Source: CAYVIB01 sp964451365
GTDB lineage: Bacteria > Pseudomonadota > Gammaproteobacteria > Pseudomonadales > Cellvibrionaceae
Reading direction: 5' to 3'
NCBI GenBank assembly: GCA_964451365.1
Contig: CAYVIB010000004.1
Span: 124,001 to 188,000, forward strand
Length of the DNA: 64,000 nt
Positions 24,483-33,772 of this stretch are shown piece by piece (position 1 is the stretch's first letter; each line of letters begins with the position of its first letter). The notes beneath the pieces are model-generated. The model ran no database searches and had not been told where the DNA came from. It was given only the letters and a program-made list of their open reading frames with translations. The position numbers and the translations under genes are program-made.

Positions 24483-26743
24483 GCCGCATTATCAATATCA
24501 GCCGCAGAGGTTTTTTAAACGCCATGGGCCTGGGCGGAGGTGCCTTTGTTCTCGGCATCGGCCTGCCGGGCACCAGTCTTGCCAAAAGCCTGTCGAAATC
24601 CGCCGCGCCGGCATCGCTGGGTTATTTTGTCAGTATCGCGCCCGATGGTGCCGTCGACATCATCTGCCACCGCGCGGAAATGGGCCAGGGAATTATCACC
24701 AGCGTACCGCAGATTATTGCCGATGAACTGGGTGCGGACTGGTCGCGGGTGAATGCTGTTCAGGGCAAAGCCGATCCGAAATATGGCGACCAAAGCACTG
24801 GCGGTTCCGCCTCCATTCGAAACTTCTTCCCCCATATTCGCCAGATGGGTGCGGTAGCTCGCGATATGCTTGAGCAGGCGGCGGCCGATACCTGGACGGT
24901 AGATAAAAAAGAGGTGAAAGCGGTTAACCATTTTGTGGTTCATGAGAAATCCGGTAAAAAACTGGGTTTCGGCGAACTGGCGAAAACGGCGGCTTCGCTG
25001 CCAATGCCCGATCCGAAAACCGTCAAACTCAAAGCGGAATCCGAATTTAATATTGTCGGCAAGGATATAAAACTGCAGGGGCAGGAGGATATCGTGCGCG
25101 GCAAGGCAATTTATGCACAGGATGTCCAGTTGCCCAACATGTTGATCGCCAGTATCGAACGCCCGCCGGTGGTCGGCGGCAAGGTGAAATCCTTCGATGC
25201 GGGCGAAGCGAAAAAAGTACCGGGCGTGGTGGATGTCATCAAACTGAAAGACCGCCCTCTTCCCACCAACGTCAAGCCGGTTTCGGGCGTCGCGGTGTTG
25301 GCCACCAACACCTGGGCCGCACAGGAAGGCCGCAAAAAACTGAGGGTAGAGTGGGAGCATGGTAGCAACGTCAGCCACAATTCTGAAACCTATAAACAGG
25401 AACTGGTGAAAAAGGCCAACACCAAGGGCATCGTGGCGCGCAGTGAAGGCGATGTCTACGGTCACAAGTACGATCAGGAAAAAACCGTCGAGGCGACTTA
25501 TACCGCGCCGTATCATCACCACATGTCGATGGAGACACCCGCCGCCACCGCGGTGGTGGAAGGCGATTCCTGCCGCGTGTGGACCGGTACGCAAACACCG
25601 CAGTGGTGTAAAAGCCTGGTGATGGAAGAACTGGGCCTGAACCCGGAAAGCGATGCGGACAAGGTGGAAGTCAATTTAACGGTAATGGGCGGCGCCTTCG
25701 GGCGCAAGGGCAAAAATGACTATACGCTCGAAGCGGTTGAACTGGCGAAGGCGACGGGCCGGCCGGTAAAAGTTATCTGGACCCGAGAAGACGATGTCAA
25801 GCACGGCTTCTATCACGCCATCGCCGCCAATTATCACAAGGCGGAACTGACCAAAGACAACAATGCCGACTTCTGGCTGCAGCGCGTCGTTCATCCACCC
25901 ATCGGCTGGACGTTTGACACCAGCAACGATCAACCCAGCGACGGCAATCTTTCGCAAAGTTTTGCGGATGTACCGTTCGATGTAAAAAATATCAGCTGTG
26001 AAACACAGAAGATCGACACTCATGTGCGTATCGGCTGGTTCCGTTCGGTGCACAATATTCACAACGCCTTTGCCATGGGTTGTTTTGTCGATGAACTGGC
26101 GGCCAAAGCCAACATCAGCACGCGACAAATGTGGTTGAATCTGATCGGCAAGGACCGGCTGATTAATTTACAGGAAGAGGGTTTCAAGGGCGGCGACAAC
26201 TACGGTAAAACCGCCGAAGACAAAGGCTATGAAATTGACACGCGGCGAATGAAGGACGTTATCAACCTGGTTGCCGACAAAGCCAATATCGACGAAAAAC
26301 TGCCGGACAATGAAGGCTGGGGATTCAGCTACGCCACCAGTTTTAATTCCTACGCGGCGGCGGCAACCAGGGTGCGCGTGAAAGATAAAAAAGTGGAGGT
26401 GCTGGAAATGCACACCGCCATCGACTGCGGCCTCGTCATTACGCCGGACCGGGTGAAATCACAAATGGAAGGTGCGATGATTATGGGACTTTCGCTGGCG
26501 CTGCAAAGCGAAATTACCGTGAAAGACGGTGTTATCGAACAGGGAAATTTCCATGATTATCCGGTGAGCCGCATCAACCAAATCCCACCATTGCACGTTC
26601 ACCTTGTGCCGTCGGACAAACCACCAGGTGGCGTGGGCGAACCGGGACTTCCGCCGATTGTGCCGAGCATCGTCAACGCGATTTTTCACGCATCGGGAAT
26701 TCGGGTTCGGGATTTGCCGGTGGGGAAAGTGCTGGAGGTTTAA
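24479..26743 (+). CDS. Molybdopterin-binding oxidoreductase, IorB-like large subunit
   Basis: This is the catalytic subunit of a xanthine-dehydrogenase-family enzyme of the isoquinoline 1-oxidoreductase beta type, which oxidises aldehydes or N-heterocycles. It has 754 residues. A twin-arginine-like signal (ISRRGFLNAMGLGGGAFVLG) at the N-terminus predicts Tat export with its FeS partner. Family segments include HRAEMGQGI (about 61-69), MGGAFGRKGKNDY (about 402-414) and the C-terminal GVGEPGLPPIVPSI with the conserved Glu. No FAD subunit or XdhC-type maturase is adjacent, so a cytochrome is the likely acceptor and maturation genes are elsewhere. The natural substrate is unknown. Confidence 0.9.
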   Translation: MSRIINISRRGFLNAMGLGGGAFVLGIGLPGTSLAKSLSKSAAPASLGYFVSIAPDGAVDIICHRAEMGQGIITSVPQIIADELGADWSRVNAVQGKADPKYGDQSTGGSASIRNFFPHIRQMGAVARDMLEQAAADTWTVDKKEVKAVNHFVVHEKSGKKLGFGELAKTAASLPMPDPKTVKLKAESEFNIVGKDIKLQGQEDIVRGKAIYAQDVQLPNMLIASIERPPVVGGKVKSFDAGEAKKVPGVVDVIKLKDRPLPTNVKPVSGVAVLATNTWAAQEGRKKLRVEWEHGSNVSHNSETYKQELVKKANTKGIVARSEGDVYGHKYDQEKTVEATYTAPYHHHMSMETPAATAVVEGDSCRVWTGTQTPQWCKSLVMEELGLNPESDADKVEVNLTVMGGAFGRKGKNDYTLEAVELAKATGRPVKVIWTREDDVKHGFYHAIAANYHKAELTKDNNADFWLQRVVHPPIGWTFDTSNDQPSDGNLSQSFADVPFDVKNISCETQKIDTHVRIGWFRSVHNIHNAFAMGCFVDELAAKANISTRQMWLNLIGKDRLINLQEEGFKGGDNYGKTAEDKGYEIDTRRMKDVINLVADKANIDEKLPDNEGWGFSYATSFNSYAAAATRVRVKDKKVEVLEMHTAIDCGLVITPDRVKSQMEGAMIMGLSLALQSEITVKDGVIEQGNFHDYPVSRINQIPPLHVHLVPSDKPPGGVGEPGLPPIVPSIVNAIFHASGIRVRDLPVGKVLEV

Positions 26744-26839
26744 TCGCACACATCCCGAATACCCCTCCCCAACCCTCCCCTTGTCAGGGGAGGGAGCTAT
26801 GTTCTTCCCCGGCTACGGAAGAATTCGGAAGAGAATCAT

Positions 26840-27110
26840 CTCCTCCCCCAGCCATGGGGAAGGCCGGATGAGGGTCAACTCCTCCCCCAGTCATGGGGGA
26901 GGCCGGATGGGGGTCAACTCCTCCCCNNNNNNNNNNNNNNNNNNNNNNNNNNNNNNNNNNNNNNNNNNNNNNNNNNNNNNNNNNNNNNNNNNNNNNNNNN
27001 NNNNNNNNNNNNNNNNNNNNNNNNNNGGGTCAACTCCTCCCCCAGTCATGGGGGAGGCCGGATGGGGGTCAACTCCTCCCCCAGTCATGGGGGAGGCCGG
27101 GAGGGGGTAT
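26840..27110. repeat. 39-bp tandem repeat interrupted by the assembly gap
   Basis: Copies with a 39-base period lie on both sides of the N run; for example the GGGTCAACTC anchor recurs at 26872, 26911, 27027 and 27066. Each unit holds the near-palindrome CCTCCCCCAGTCATGGGGGA. The period is a multiple of three, so open frames run through it. The true copy number is hidden by the gap. Confidence 0.85.
26927..27026. other. Assembly gap (100 N)
   Basis: Exactly 100 N bases, the usual placeholder for a gap of unknown size. It lies inside the 39-bp tandem repeat, which explains why assembly failed. Confidence 0.99.
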
Positions 27111-27481
27111 CCCTGCACCACCGAAAGCCTGTCATGCCAATGTTCCTTTACAACATCGTTTTCGAACACTACGTGAAAATATTCCACGTCCCGCTCAACC
27201 CCGTTGTAACGCAGAAAAAGTAGCAGGCTGGCATGCCTGGTATCCGCGCGGGTTAACCGGTAAGTGTACAGCTCGCTGTTATCCACGCCATAAGCTTTGT
27301 TAAAAGGCGAACCCAACTGATTTACCACCCAGGATTTTTCGGTTTTTCCGTTTTCAATCCTGGAAAACACCTCCTGCGGAATTTTACCCTCGCCGTCTTC
27401 ATAACTGACGCGATGCGCGACGGCGCATCCCGTCAGGAAAACAACCAGGATAATGTACTGGAAAATCAATTTTGTGTTCAC
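27027..27481 (-). CDS. Lipoprotein of unknown function, 3' end in the repeat and gap
   Basis: This is an exported lipoprotein: hydrophobic signal, then lipobox LTGC with C19. The body (about residues 20-125) resembles SmpA/BamE-like small lipoproteins in size and in the NQLGSPFNKAYGVDNSELYT segment, where a turn precedes beta strands, but I would not name it. After DRLSVVQGYPLPASP the frame enters the 39-bp repeats and encodes 13-residue units (PASPMTGGGVDPH) up to the gap. The native stop is not seen. If the gap keeps the frame, the first stop beyond is at 26784-26786. It may be disrupted by repeat insertion. Confidence 0.6.
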
Positions 27482-27490
27482 CCGAAAATC

Positions 27491-27901
27491 CTATCCCACT
27501 GCCACACGACGGGAGTTTTTGTGCACCAGCTCCATTAGCTGAATCTCGCAATCGGATAAACCACAACTTGTCGCTACCGTGGCCGAATCCACTCCCTGCT
27601 CTATCAGTTTTACTGCCTGGCTGTAGGAATACTCAACCTCGGCCTCAACGGCGCGCACCTGATGCTCCTGCATATTTTTAAGCTCGGACTCCAGCTTCAC
27701 CATATGCTCCCCCACACCAACGGCGCCACTGACCACAACTTTCAACTGCTTTTCAAGCACGGCAAGCCGGCATTCGTAATCCGCTCGCAGGTTGGCAAGC
27801 CGGTACAGGGAAACCAGGGAAAATATTACCGCCAAGCCGGCAACCAGCCAAAGCAGTACCAACTGCCAGTGCAGCTCAATTAATCCAGTGATGTCAGCCA
27901 T
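27491..27901 (-). CDS. DUF2802 membrane protein of the chemotaxis cluster
   Basis: This 136-residue protein has one N-terminal membrane helix (LVLLWLVAGLAVIFSLVSLY, about residues 14-33), a coiled coil at about 38-85, and a C-terminal helical motif AVKLIEQGVDSATVATSCGL resembling a helix-turn-helix. It matches the DUF2802 protein found after cheW in Pseudomonas and relatives (PA1465 type). It follows cheW after 34 bases. The function is not established. Confidence 0.8.
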   Translation of the reverse strand: MADITGLIELHWQLVLLWLVAGLAVIFSLVSLYRLANLRADYECRLAVLEKQLKVVVSGAVGVGEHMVKLESELKNMQEHQVRAVEAEVEYSYSQAVKLIEQGVDSATVATSCGLSDCEIQLMELVHKNSRRVAVG

Positions 27902-27935
27902 AATATTTACCTCGTGCGGATTACCCGTGTACAGG

Positions 27936-28427
27936 TCACACGCTTTCCACTTCCGCCCACTCTTCCCGGGTGAGGAATTTATTCAGGTCTATCAGAATCA
28001 GCAACTGATCGTTCCGGTGACAGACGCCCTGAATAAACTTCGCATTATTTTCGCTACTCAGGCTGGGCATGTTTTCGATCTCGGACATGCGCATGTAAAC
28101 CACTTCCGCCACGCTGTCCACCAGAATACCCACCACATGCTTTTCCGATTCAATAATAACTATACGGGTGCTGTCGGTAATTTTGTCCGGCGGCAGTCCA
28201 AAGCGCTGGCGCGTATCCACTACCGTAACCACGTTGCCCCGCAGGTTGATAATACCCAACACGTACAGGGGCGCTCCCGGCACGGGTGCAATTTCGGTGT
28301 AACGCAATACCTCCTGCACTTGCATTACGTTTACGCCGTAAGTTTCACCGGCGAGCCGGAATGTTACCCACTGAAGGATCGCATCCTTGCCATCCGCGTC
28401 TTTCATTTCGCTTTGTTTTAATGTCAT
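27936..28427 (-). CDS. cheW: Chemotaxis adaptor CheW
   Basis: CheW links receptors to the CheA kinase in the polar array. The 163 residues form one CheW domain: FRLAGETYGVNVMQVQEVLR (about residues 27-46), then PGAPLYVLGIINLRGNVVTV, where the RG pair contacts receptors, and ESEKHVVGILVDSVAEVV. It is the last classical chemotaxis gene of the cluster. Confidence 0.95.
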   Translation of the reverse strand: MTLKQSEMKDADGKDAILQWVTFRLAGETYGVNVMQVQEVLRYTEIAPVPGAPLYVLGIINLRGNVVTVVDTRQRFGLPPDKITDSTRIVIIESEKHVVGILVDSVAEVVYMRMSEIENMPSLSSENNAKFIQGVCHRNDQLLILIDLNKFLTREEWAEVESV

Positions 28428-28680
28428 TTTTTTGTTCCAATCTGCGAAAGAGGCGTTCTCTTTCGCGCAACGTCAAAAAACAGGCGTCCTGGGTGGTATA
28501 GCAGTAACTATGCCATTCAAGAACATGCCACTACAGCAACGGCTGTAACCCCAGCGCCATTATCCGGTTAATATTTAGTTTAGCCCGGATATCGCGGGGC
28601 GGGACTGGAATTTGAGGGAAGCCGACGCGGGAAAGACAGGTTGATATAACAACCCCCGCCGCCCAACCTACGGGCTGTAT
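28428..28680. other. Gap where Pseudomonas carries parA and a cheW-like gene
   Basis: These 253 bases contain no gene. They include a GTAGGTTGGG-type intergenic repeat (minus strand, near 28640-28672). In the cluster order I know from Pseudomonas, a ParA/Soj-like ATPase gene and a CheW-like gene lie between motD and cheW; neither is here. Confidence 0.55.
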
Positions 28681-29586
28681 TTATTCGATTCGGCGCCGGT
28701 GCTGCGGCAAATCGGGGTCGCTGGTAAACAGCAAGCCGCCATTTTTCAGCTTGACGGGCTCGATCGCGGATTTCGGTGTGTCATTATTTGCAACGCCGCT
28801 TGAATCCTCGGAATTTGATATTTCCGTCTTCTCCGGAAAATTTGAATCGATTACGGGCTCACCGGATATGACCGCCCGCGCCGGTGAGACGGGTATTTGC
28901 GGCACAATGTCCCTGGCCACCCGCAACACCACGCGACGGTTGGCCGCCCTGCCCTGCGCCGTGGAGTTGTCCGCGATCGGCCGGTACTCGCCGTACCCAA
29001 TAGCCGACAGCCGCGACGGATTCACACCCCCGTAGGCAAGCAGGTTTACCACCGACACCGCTCGCGCGGACGACAGCTGCCAGTTGTTTTGAAAATCAGC
29101 CGTGTTGATCGGCACATTATCGGTGTGTCCACTGACTGCCACCGCGTTATCGAAGGGCGCCAATATTTCGGCGACGTCGGAGAAAATTTCAATGGCCTCC
29201 GCGGCAGGTTTTGCGCTGCCCGATTCGAATAGCAATTCGGAATCCACCGCAAGCTCCACCCAATCTTCATTTCCCGACAACGCCAGGTGGCCGGACGATA
29301 CCAGGCCGGAAAAAGCCTGCCTGAGTTCAGCCGCAAGCTCATCGGGTTCAACAATTTCCGACGCACGCGCGCCTGGTGATTGCGCTGCTTCCTGCGCCGG
29401 CGTTTGTACGGACGGCGAAAACGTTTTTTCCAGCGTATCGGAAAGCGTTTTGTATTTGGTTTCGCTTACCTGGGAAACGGAATACATCACCACAAAAAAC
29501 GCGAACAGCAGGGTGATGAAATCCGAATAGGAAACCAGCCAGCGCTCGTGATTGATTTTGGTTTCTATTCTCGCCCGGCGAACCAT
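28681..29586 (-). CDS. motD: Flagellar motor stator protein MotD (MotB-type)
   Basis: This is a stator subunit that anchors to peptidoglycan. It has 301 residues. The single N-terminal membrane helix carries the proton-channel Asp, D22, in VSYSDFITLLFAFFVVMYS. The OmpA-like peptidoglycan domain covers about residues 115-240 and includes SGHTDNVPIN and NWQLSSARAVSVVNLL. The C-terminal 60 residues are polar and low in complexity. It lies 11 bases after motC; together they form the second stator set of Pseudomonas-like bacteria. Confidence 0.92.
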   Translation of the reverse strand: MVRRARIETKINHERWLVSYSDFITLLFAFFVVMYSVSQVSETKYKTLSDTLEKTFSPSVQTPAQEAAQSPGARASEIVEPDELAAELRQAFSGLVSSGHLALSGNEDWVELAVDSELLFESGSAKPAAEAIEIFSDVAEILAPFDNAVAVSGHTDNVPINTADFQNNWQLSSARAVSVVNLLAYGGVNPSRLSAIGYGEYRPIADNSTAQGRAANRRVVLRVARDIVPQIPVSPARAVISGEPVIDSNFPEKTEISNSEDSSGVANNDTPKSAIEPVKLKNGGLLFTSDPDLPQHRRRIE

Positions 29587-29597
29587 AACAAAACCTC

Positions 29598-30344
29598 TTA
29601 ATGAAGGTAACCGGACAATTTCATTTCAATGGTTTTCGGGTTTTCACCATCGGCGATGGCGATAATGCCCTCGATAATCAACTCGCGAAACTGCGACTGC
29701 TGCTTGATACACGCTTTTAATTTATTCGCCACGGGAAGTAAAAACAAATTGGCAAACGCAACACCGTAAATGGTCGCGACAAATGCAATCGCAATACCAG
29801 GCCCCAGTTCCGACGGATCGGCCAGATGCCGCATCACATGAATAAGGCCAATGACAGCGCCGATAATACCGATGGTGGGCGCATAGCCACCCATGCTCTC
29901 GTAAAACTGTACTGCGTCGTGGTCGCGCTGTTCCGCCACGATAAGATCGGTTTCCATCACATGCCGGATAACATCCCGTTCGCTGCCGTCCACCAATAGT
30001 CGCAGGCCTTTTTGAGCGAACGCATCTTTTTCCGATTCGGCAATGCTTTCCAGCCCCAGCAGCCCTTCCTTGCGCGCCGCGTTGGCCCACCTTACCACCT
30101 GTTTAATACCCTGCTTGAACTTGTGACCGGGCGGATTGAAAATCCACTTAAAAAGAGTGCAAGCGCGTTTTAAACCGGCATACGGCGTTTGCAGGATGGC
30201 CGCGCCGAGCGTGCCACCGACAACAATGAGCGCAGCCGGCCCGTTAACCAGCGAACTCCAGCTTCCACCCTCAAGGAAGTTTCCTCCCAGCAGGGCGGCA
30301 AAGCCGATGATGACACCGAGAATACTTAATAAATCCACTATCAA
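29598..30344 (-). CDS. motC: Flagellar motor stator protein MotC (MotA-type)
   Basis: This is a four-helix stator subunit that generates torque against FliG. The 248 residues fit MotA/MotC. Membrane segments lie near 4-22, 32-50, 150-170 and 185-205. The loop between helices 2 and 3 is cytoplasmic and charged. The motif MGGYAPTIGIIGAVIGLIHVM is the conserved helix-3 segment with the key proline. It is encoded with motD downstream of cheB. Confidence 0.93.
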   Translation of the reverse strand: MIVDLLSILGVIIGFAALLGGNFLEGGSWSSLVNGPAALIVVGGTLGAAILQTPYAGLKRACTLFKWIFNPPGHKFKQGIKQVVRWANAARKEGLLGLESIAESEKDAFAQKGLRLLVDGSERDVIRHVMETDLIVAEQRDHDAVQFYESMGGYAPTIGIIGAVIGLIHVMRHLADPSELGPGIAIAFVATIYGVAFANLFLLPVANKLKACIKQQSQFRELIIEGIIAIADGENPKTIEMKLSGYLH

Positions 30345-30369
30345 CCTGCGTTAATTTGTACAGTAATGT

Positions 30370-31446
30370 CTACAATTCCGCGTCCAGGCGTTTGGAAACC
30401 TGTTCCAGCGCCATGACTTCATCCGTTAAACCGGCATTGGCCACCGCCGCCGGCATGCCGTAGACCACCGAGGTCTCCCTGTCCTGGCTCCAGATCGTCG
30501 AACCTTTACTTTTCAACAGCCGCGCGCCTTCACAGCCGTCCGAGCCCATACCTGTCAGGATAATGCCCAACACATCACCACCAAACGCGTTAGCCGCCGA
30601 AGCGAAAGTGATATCAACAGACGGTTTATAATTTGCCCGGTCATCTCCCTTTATCACCCTCACGGCGTTACCGTCGCGTTCAATCAACAACTGTTTTGCG
30701 CCCGGTGCGATTAATACGCTTCCGGGAGATAATTTATCTCCCAGCTCCGCCTCCTTGATGTCCAGGTCGCACTGGCGGTTCAAACGATCGGCAAAGGCCC
30801 GGGTAAAATTTTCCGGCATATGCTGTATCACAATTATCGGCGCCGGGAAGTCGGCCTTTAGTTCCATCAATATTTGGGTGATAGCAACCGGGCCGCCGGT
30901 GGACGCGCCGATAATAACCACCTTGACGCGCCCCTTGAGTGGCGAGCGTTTTTTTACAACTTCCGGTTCATGCGTCTCCCGCGGCCGCAACTCCGGTGGC
31001 AGGTAGGTTTCGGTTTCGGTTTTAAAAGCATCCGCGCGATAGGTTTTGTTCTTTTGCACGAACAGCAAAAGTTTCTCGTGCAGCTTTTTCTTCAAAAGCA
31101 GGGAGTGACGGGAAACCTCGGCAAAATTTTTGGGAATAAAATCGACGGCGCCGGCCTCAAGTGCGTCAAGGGTAATCTTTGCGCCCTCGTACGTCATGGA
31201 TGAAAACATGATGATCGGCACCGAGCGCCTGGCCATAATCTGTCGCACAGCCGACACCCCGTCGAGGCAGGGCATCTCGTAATCCATGGTAATAATATCG
31301 GGCCGCAGTTGCTCCTCCATTTCAACCGCCTGTTCACCGTTTTCGGCTACACCGACAACATGAAGGTCGGGATGTTCCTCGATAATGCCCTTCAGGCGAA
31401 TCTGAAAAAAAGTGGAGTCATCGACGATTAGAACCTTGTATGACAC
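30370..31446 (-). CDS. cheB: Protein-glutamate methylesterase CheB
   Basis: CheB removes methyl groups from receptors and so resets adaptation. The 358 residues hold an N-terminal receiver domain with phospho-acceptor D55 (TMDYEMP) and acidic pocket D9/D10, a linker at about 125-170, and a methylesterase domain with S182 (GASTGGP), H209 (IQHMPENF) and D303 (GMGSDGCEG). It follows cheA in the cluster. Confidence 0.96.
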   Translation of the reverse strand: MSYKVLIVDDSTFFQIRLKGIIEEHPDLHVVGVAENGEQAVEMEEQLRPDIITMDYEMPCLDGVSAVRQIMARRSVPIIMFSSMTYEGAKITLDALEAGAVDFIPKNFAEVSRHSLLLKKKLHEKLLLFVQKNKTYRADAFKTETETYLPPELRPRETHEPEVVKKRSPLKGRVKVVIIGASTGGPVAITQILMELKADFPAPIIVIQHMPENFTRAFADRLNRQCDLDIKEAELGDKLSPGSVLIAPGAKQLLIERDGNAVRVIKGDDRANYKPSVDITFASAANAFGGDVLGIILTGMGSDGCEGARLLKSKGSTIWSQDRETSVVYGMPAAVANAGLTDEVMALEQVSKRLDAEL

Positions 31447-31504
31447 AGCGCTATCTCATCCCGGTTTATTATTTTTCCGTTCCATACTTTTCCCTCGATA
31501 GCGA

Positions 31505-33769
31505 TCAGGCGCTCCTTGCATAGCACTCAAGCATGCCCGGGATGTCCAGAATCAGGGCGATTGTTCCATCTCCGGTAATAGTGGCGCCCGCCATGCCGGG
31601 CGTGCCGTGCAACATTTTACCGAGAGGTTTAATCACCACTTCTTCCTGCCCGATAAGCTGATCAACCACCAGACCAACGTTTTGCGAACCCACCGAAACA
31701 ATAACAACATGTTCACCGCGACAGGCGACCTCGGCTTCTCTTCCTTCCGTCGGCTTTGGTTGCAGGCTGGAGAAGGAATTTCGAACCAGCCAATTGCTAA
31801 GCTCAAATATCGGGATAGCTTTTTTGCGAATAGTGATGCATCTCTGGCCGTCAACCACATGGCTCTTCGCCGCGTCGTAGCGGAAAATCTCGTTCACACT
31901 GGCCAGCGGCAGCGCGAATATCTGCTTGCTCAGCATGATCATCAGCGTCGGCATAATGGCGAGCGTCAGGGGGACGCGAATATACATTTTCGTCCCCTCA
32001 CCCATTTTCGACTCTATGGTAATGCTACCATTCAACTGGCTGATTTTTGATTTGACCACGTCCATGCCCACGCCGCGGCCGGACAAATCGGTCACTTCAT
32101 CCTTGGTGGAGAAGCCCGGCGAAAAAATTAAATCAAAAACTTCTTTTTCATCCATGCGCTCGGCGGTTTCCGGATCGACAATGCCGTTTTCCACCGCTTT
32201 TTTAATGATAACCTGCGGATTGATGCCGCGGCCGTCATCGGAAATGGACAGCAGGATATGATCTCCTTCCTGCTGCGCGGAAAGCACGATGGTACCCGCG
32301 CGGGACTTACCTTTCGATTCACGGTCGGCCGGAAATTCGATACCATGATCCACCGAGTTTCTCACCAGGTGAATCAATGGATCGGCCAATGCCTCCACCA
32401 GGTTCTTGTCGAGGTCGGTTTCCTCTCCAATCAATTCAAGATTGATTTCCTTTTTCAGGCTGCGGGATAAATCCCTCACCAAACGAGGGAAGCGGCCGAA
32501 CACTTTTTTGATGGGCTGCATCCGTGTTTTCATAACCGCCGACTGCAGGTCCGCAGTCACCACATCCAGGTTGGCAATGGCTTTTTGCATCGACTCGTCC
32601 TGATTTTTTTCACCCAGTCGAACTAGCCTGTTGCGCACCAATACCAGTTCGCCGACCATGTTCATAATGCTGTCGAGGCGCTGGATATCCACACGCACGG
32701 TCGATTCACCCGCACTGGTATTCGCGGCGCCGGCTTCCTGTATTTTGCGCGTGGTCGATGAATTATTTTGCCCGCTTTTTTTCGCGCCGTTATCCGGTAC
32801 GACTTTCAATACGGGAGACTCGGCATCGTCCGGTTTTCTGGTCGCGGCAGCATTATCTTTTTTCACTTCCGGCGATTTATTTTTCGGAGCGTTATTTGTA
32901 GTGGCTTCATTCGGGGAAGTGTTACTTGCGGAAGGTTTATCAGCGGAAGCTTTTCTTGTCGGGCCCTTGCCTTTTCCATGCAACTGATCGAGTAGATTGT
33001 CAAATTCGTCATCGGTAACGGTATTCGAACCGCCCTGTTCGACTGGGTTGCCAGCCTGTTTCGGTTCGACAGCGTCCGGCTTTGTTGCCGAAGCGTCATC
33101 TGCCTGAACACCCGGCGCCTTGCCATGACCGTGCAACTGGTCAAGCAATGTTTCAAATTCATCGTCGGTAATTTCCCCGCCGGCTTTGGCGCCTTCCCCT
33201 GAATCGTCTCCGGTATCTTCGTTCGCGCCGTCACGCAGCTTCTCGCCGCGAATGGCATCTATATATTCGTGAAATTTTTCATCGGAAATTTCCAGTTCAC
33301 CGGCTGCGCTCACCTCGGTTTCAGATGAGGTTTCCTCTTCGAACTCGTCGTCGTCCTCATCTTCCGACGGCTTTTCGTCCTCGACTTGCGCCAGCTCTTC
33401 GAGTGCCTTGATAAGCGCCGGCTCCGCCGGCATCATCGAGCGTCCTTCGGAAACCTGCATAAACTGGATGGAAACGGTATCAAGCGCCTGCAGTGCGACA
33501 TCCATCAACGCGGACGTCACCCGACGCTTACCGCTGCGCAATACACCGAACAGTGTTTCAGTGGCGTGGCAGCTTTCCACCATGGGCTCGAGGTGGAGAA
33601 ACCCCGCGCCGCCCTTGACCGTGTGAAAACCGCGGAAAATCGCGTTCAATAATTCCTTGTCGTCCGGGCGCTGCTCCAGGTCCACCAGTTGTTCGGACAA
33701 CTGTTCCAGGATCTCCCGGACTTCAACAATAAAGTCCTGCAGTATTTCGTCGTCTTCGCTCATCCCCAA
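31505..33769 (-). CDS. cheA: Chemotaxis histidine kinase CheA
   Basis: This 754-residue kinase phosphorylates CheY and CheB. Domains in order: HPt with phospho-accepting H49 (FRGFHTVKGGAGF), a long acidic low-complexity linker at about 130-350, dimerisation helices at about 360-430 (RLDSIMNMVGELVLVRNRLV), an ATPase with LVRNSVDHGIEFP and SDDGRGINP, and the CheW-like domain to the end. The linker holds three related segments of the type [IV][ST]D[DE].F..LLDQLHG near residues 160, 198 and 250, probably docking peptides. It starts three bases after cheZ stops. Confidence 0.96.
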   Translation of the reverse strand: MGMSEDDEILQDFIVEVREILEQLSEQLVDLEQRPDDKELLNAIFRGFHTVKGGAGFLHLEPMVESCHATETLFGVLRSGKRRVTSALMDVALQALDTVSIQFMQVSEGRSMMPAEPALIKALEELAQVEDEKPSEDEDDDEFEEETSSETEVSAAGELEISDEKFHEYIDAIRGEKLRDGANEDTGDDSGEGAKAGGEITDDEFETLLDQLHGHGKAPGVQADDASATKPDAVEPKQAGNPVEQGGSNTVTDDEFDNLLDQLHGKGKGPTRKASADKPSASNTSPNEATTNNAPKNKSPEVKKDNAAATRKPDDAESPVLKVVPDNGAKKSGQNNSSTTRKIQEAGAANTSAGESTVRVDIQRLDSIMNMVGELVLVRNRLVRLGEKNQDESMQKAIANLDVVTADLQSAVMKTRMQPIKKVFGRFPRLVRDLSRSLKKEINLELIGEETDLDKNLVEALADPLIHLVRNSVDHGIEFPADRESKGKSRAGTIVLSAQQEGDHILLSISDDGRGINPQVIIKKAVENGIVDPETAERMDEKEVFDLIFSPGFSTKDEVTDLSGRGVGMDVVKSKISQLNGSITIESKMGEGTKMYIRVPLTLAIMPTLMIMLSKQIFALPLASVNEIFRYDAAKSHVVDGQRCITIRKKAIPIFELSNWLVRNSFSSLQPKPTEGREAEVACRGEHVVIVSVGSQNVGLVVDQLIGQEEVVIKPLGKMLHGTPGMAGATITGDGTIALILDIPGMLECYARSA

Positions 33770-33772
33770 ACC

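Noticed and set aside
24515..25594. A 359-codon minus-strand frame opposite the molybdenum hydroxylase gene
   Set aside because: It lies antisense to a gene with clear family motifs, has odd composition rich in Phe, His and Arg, and has no features.
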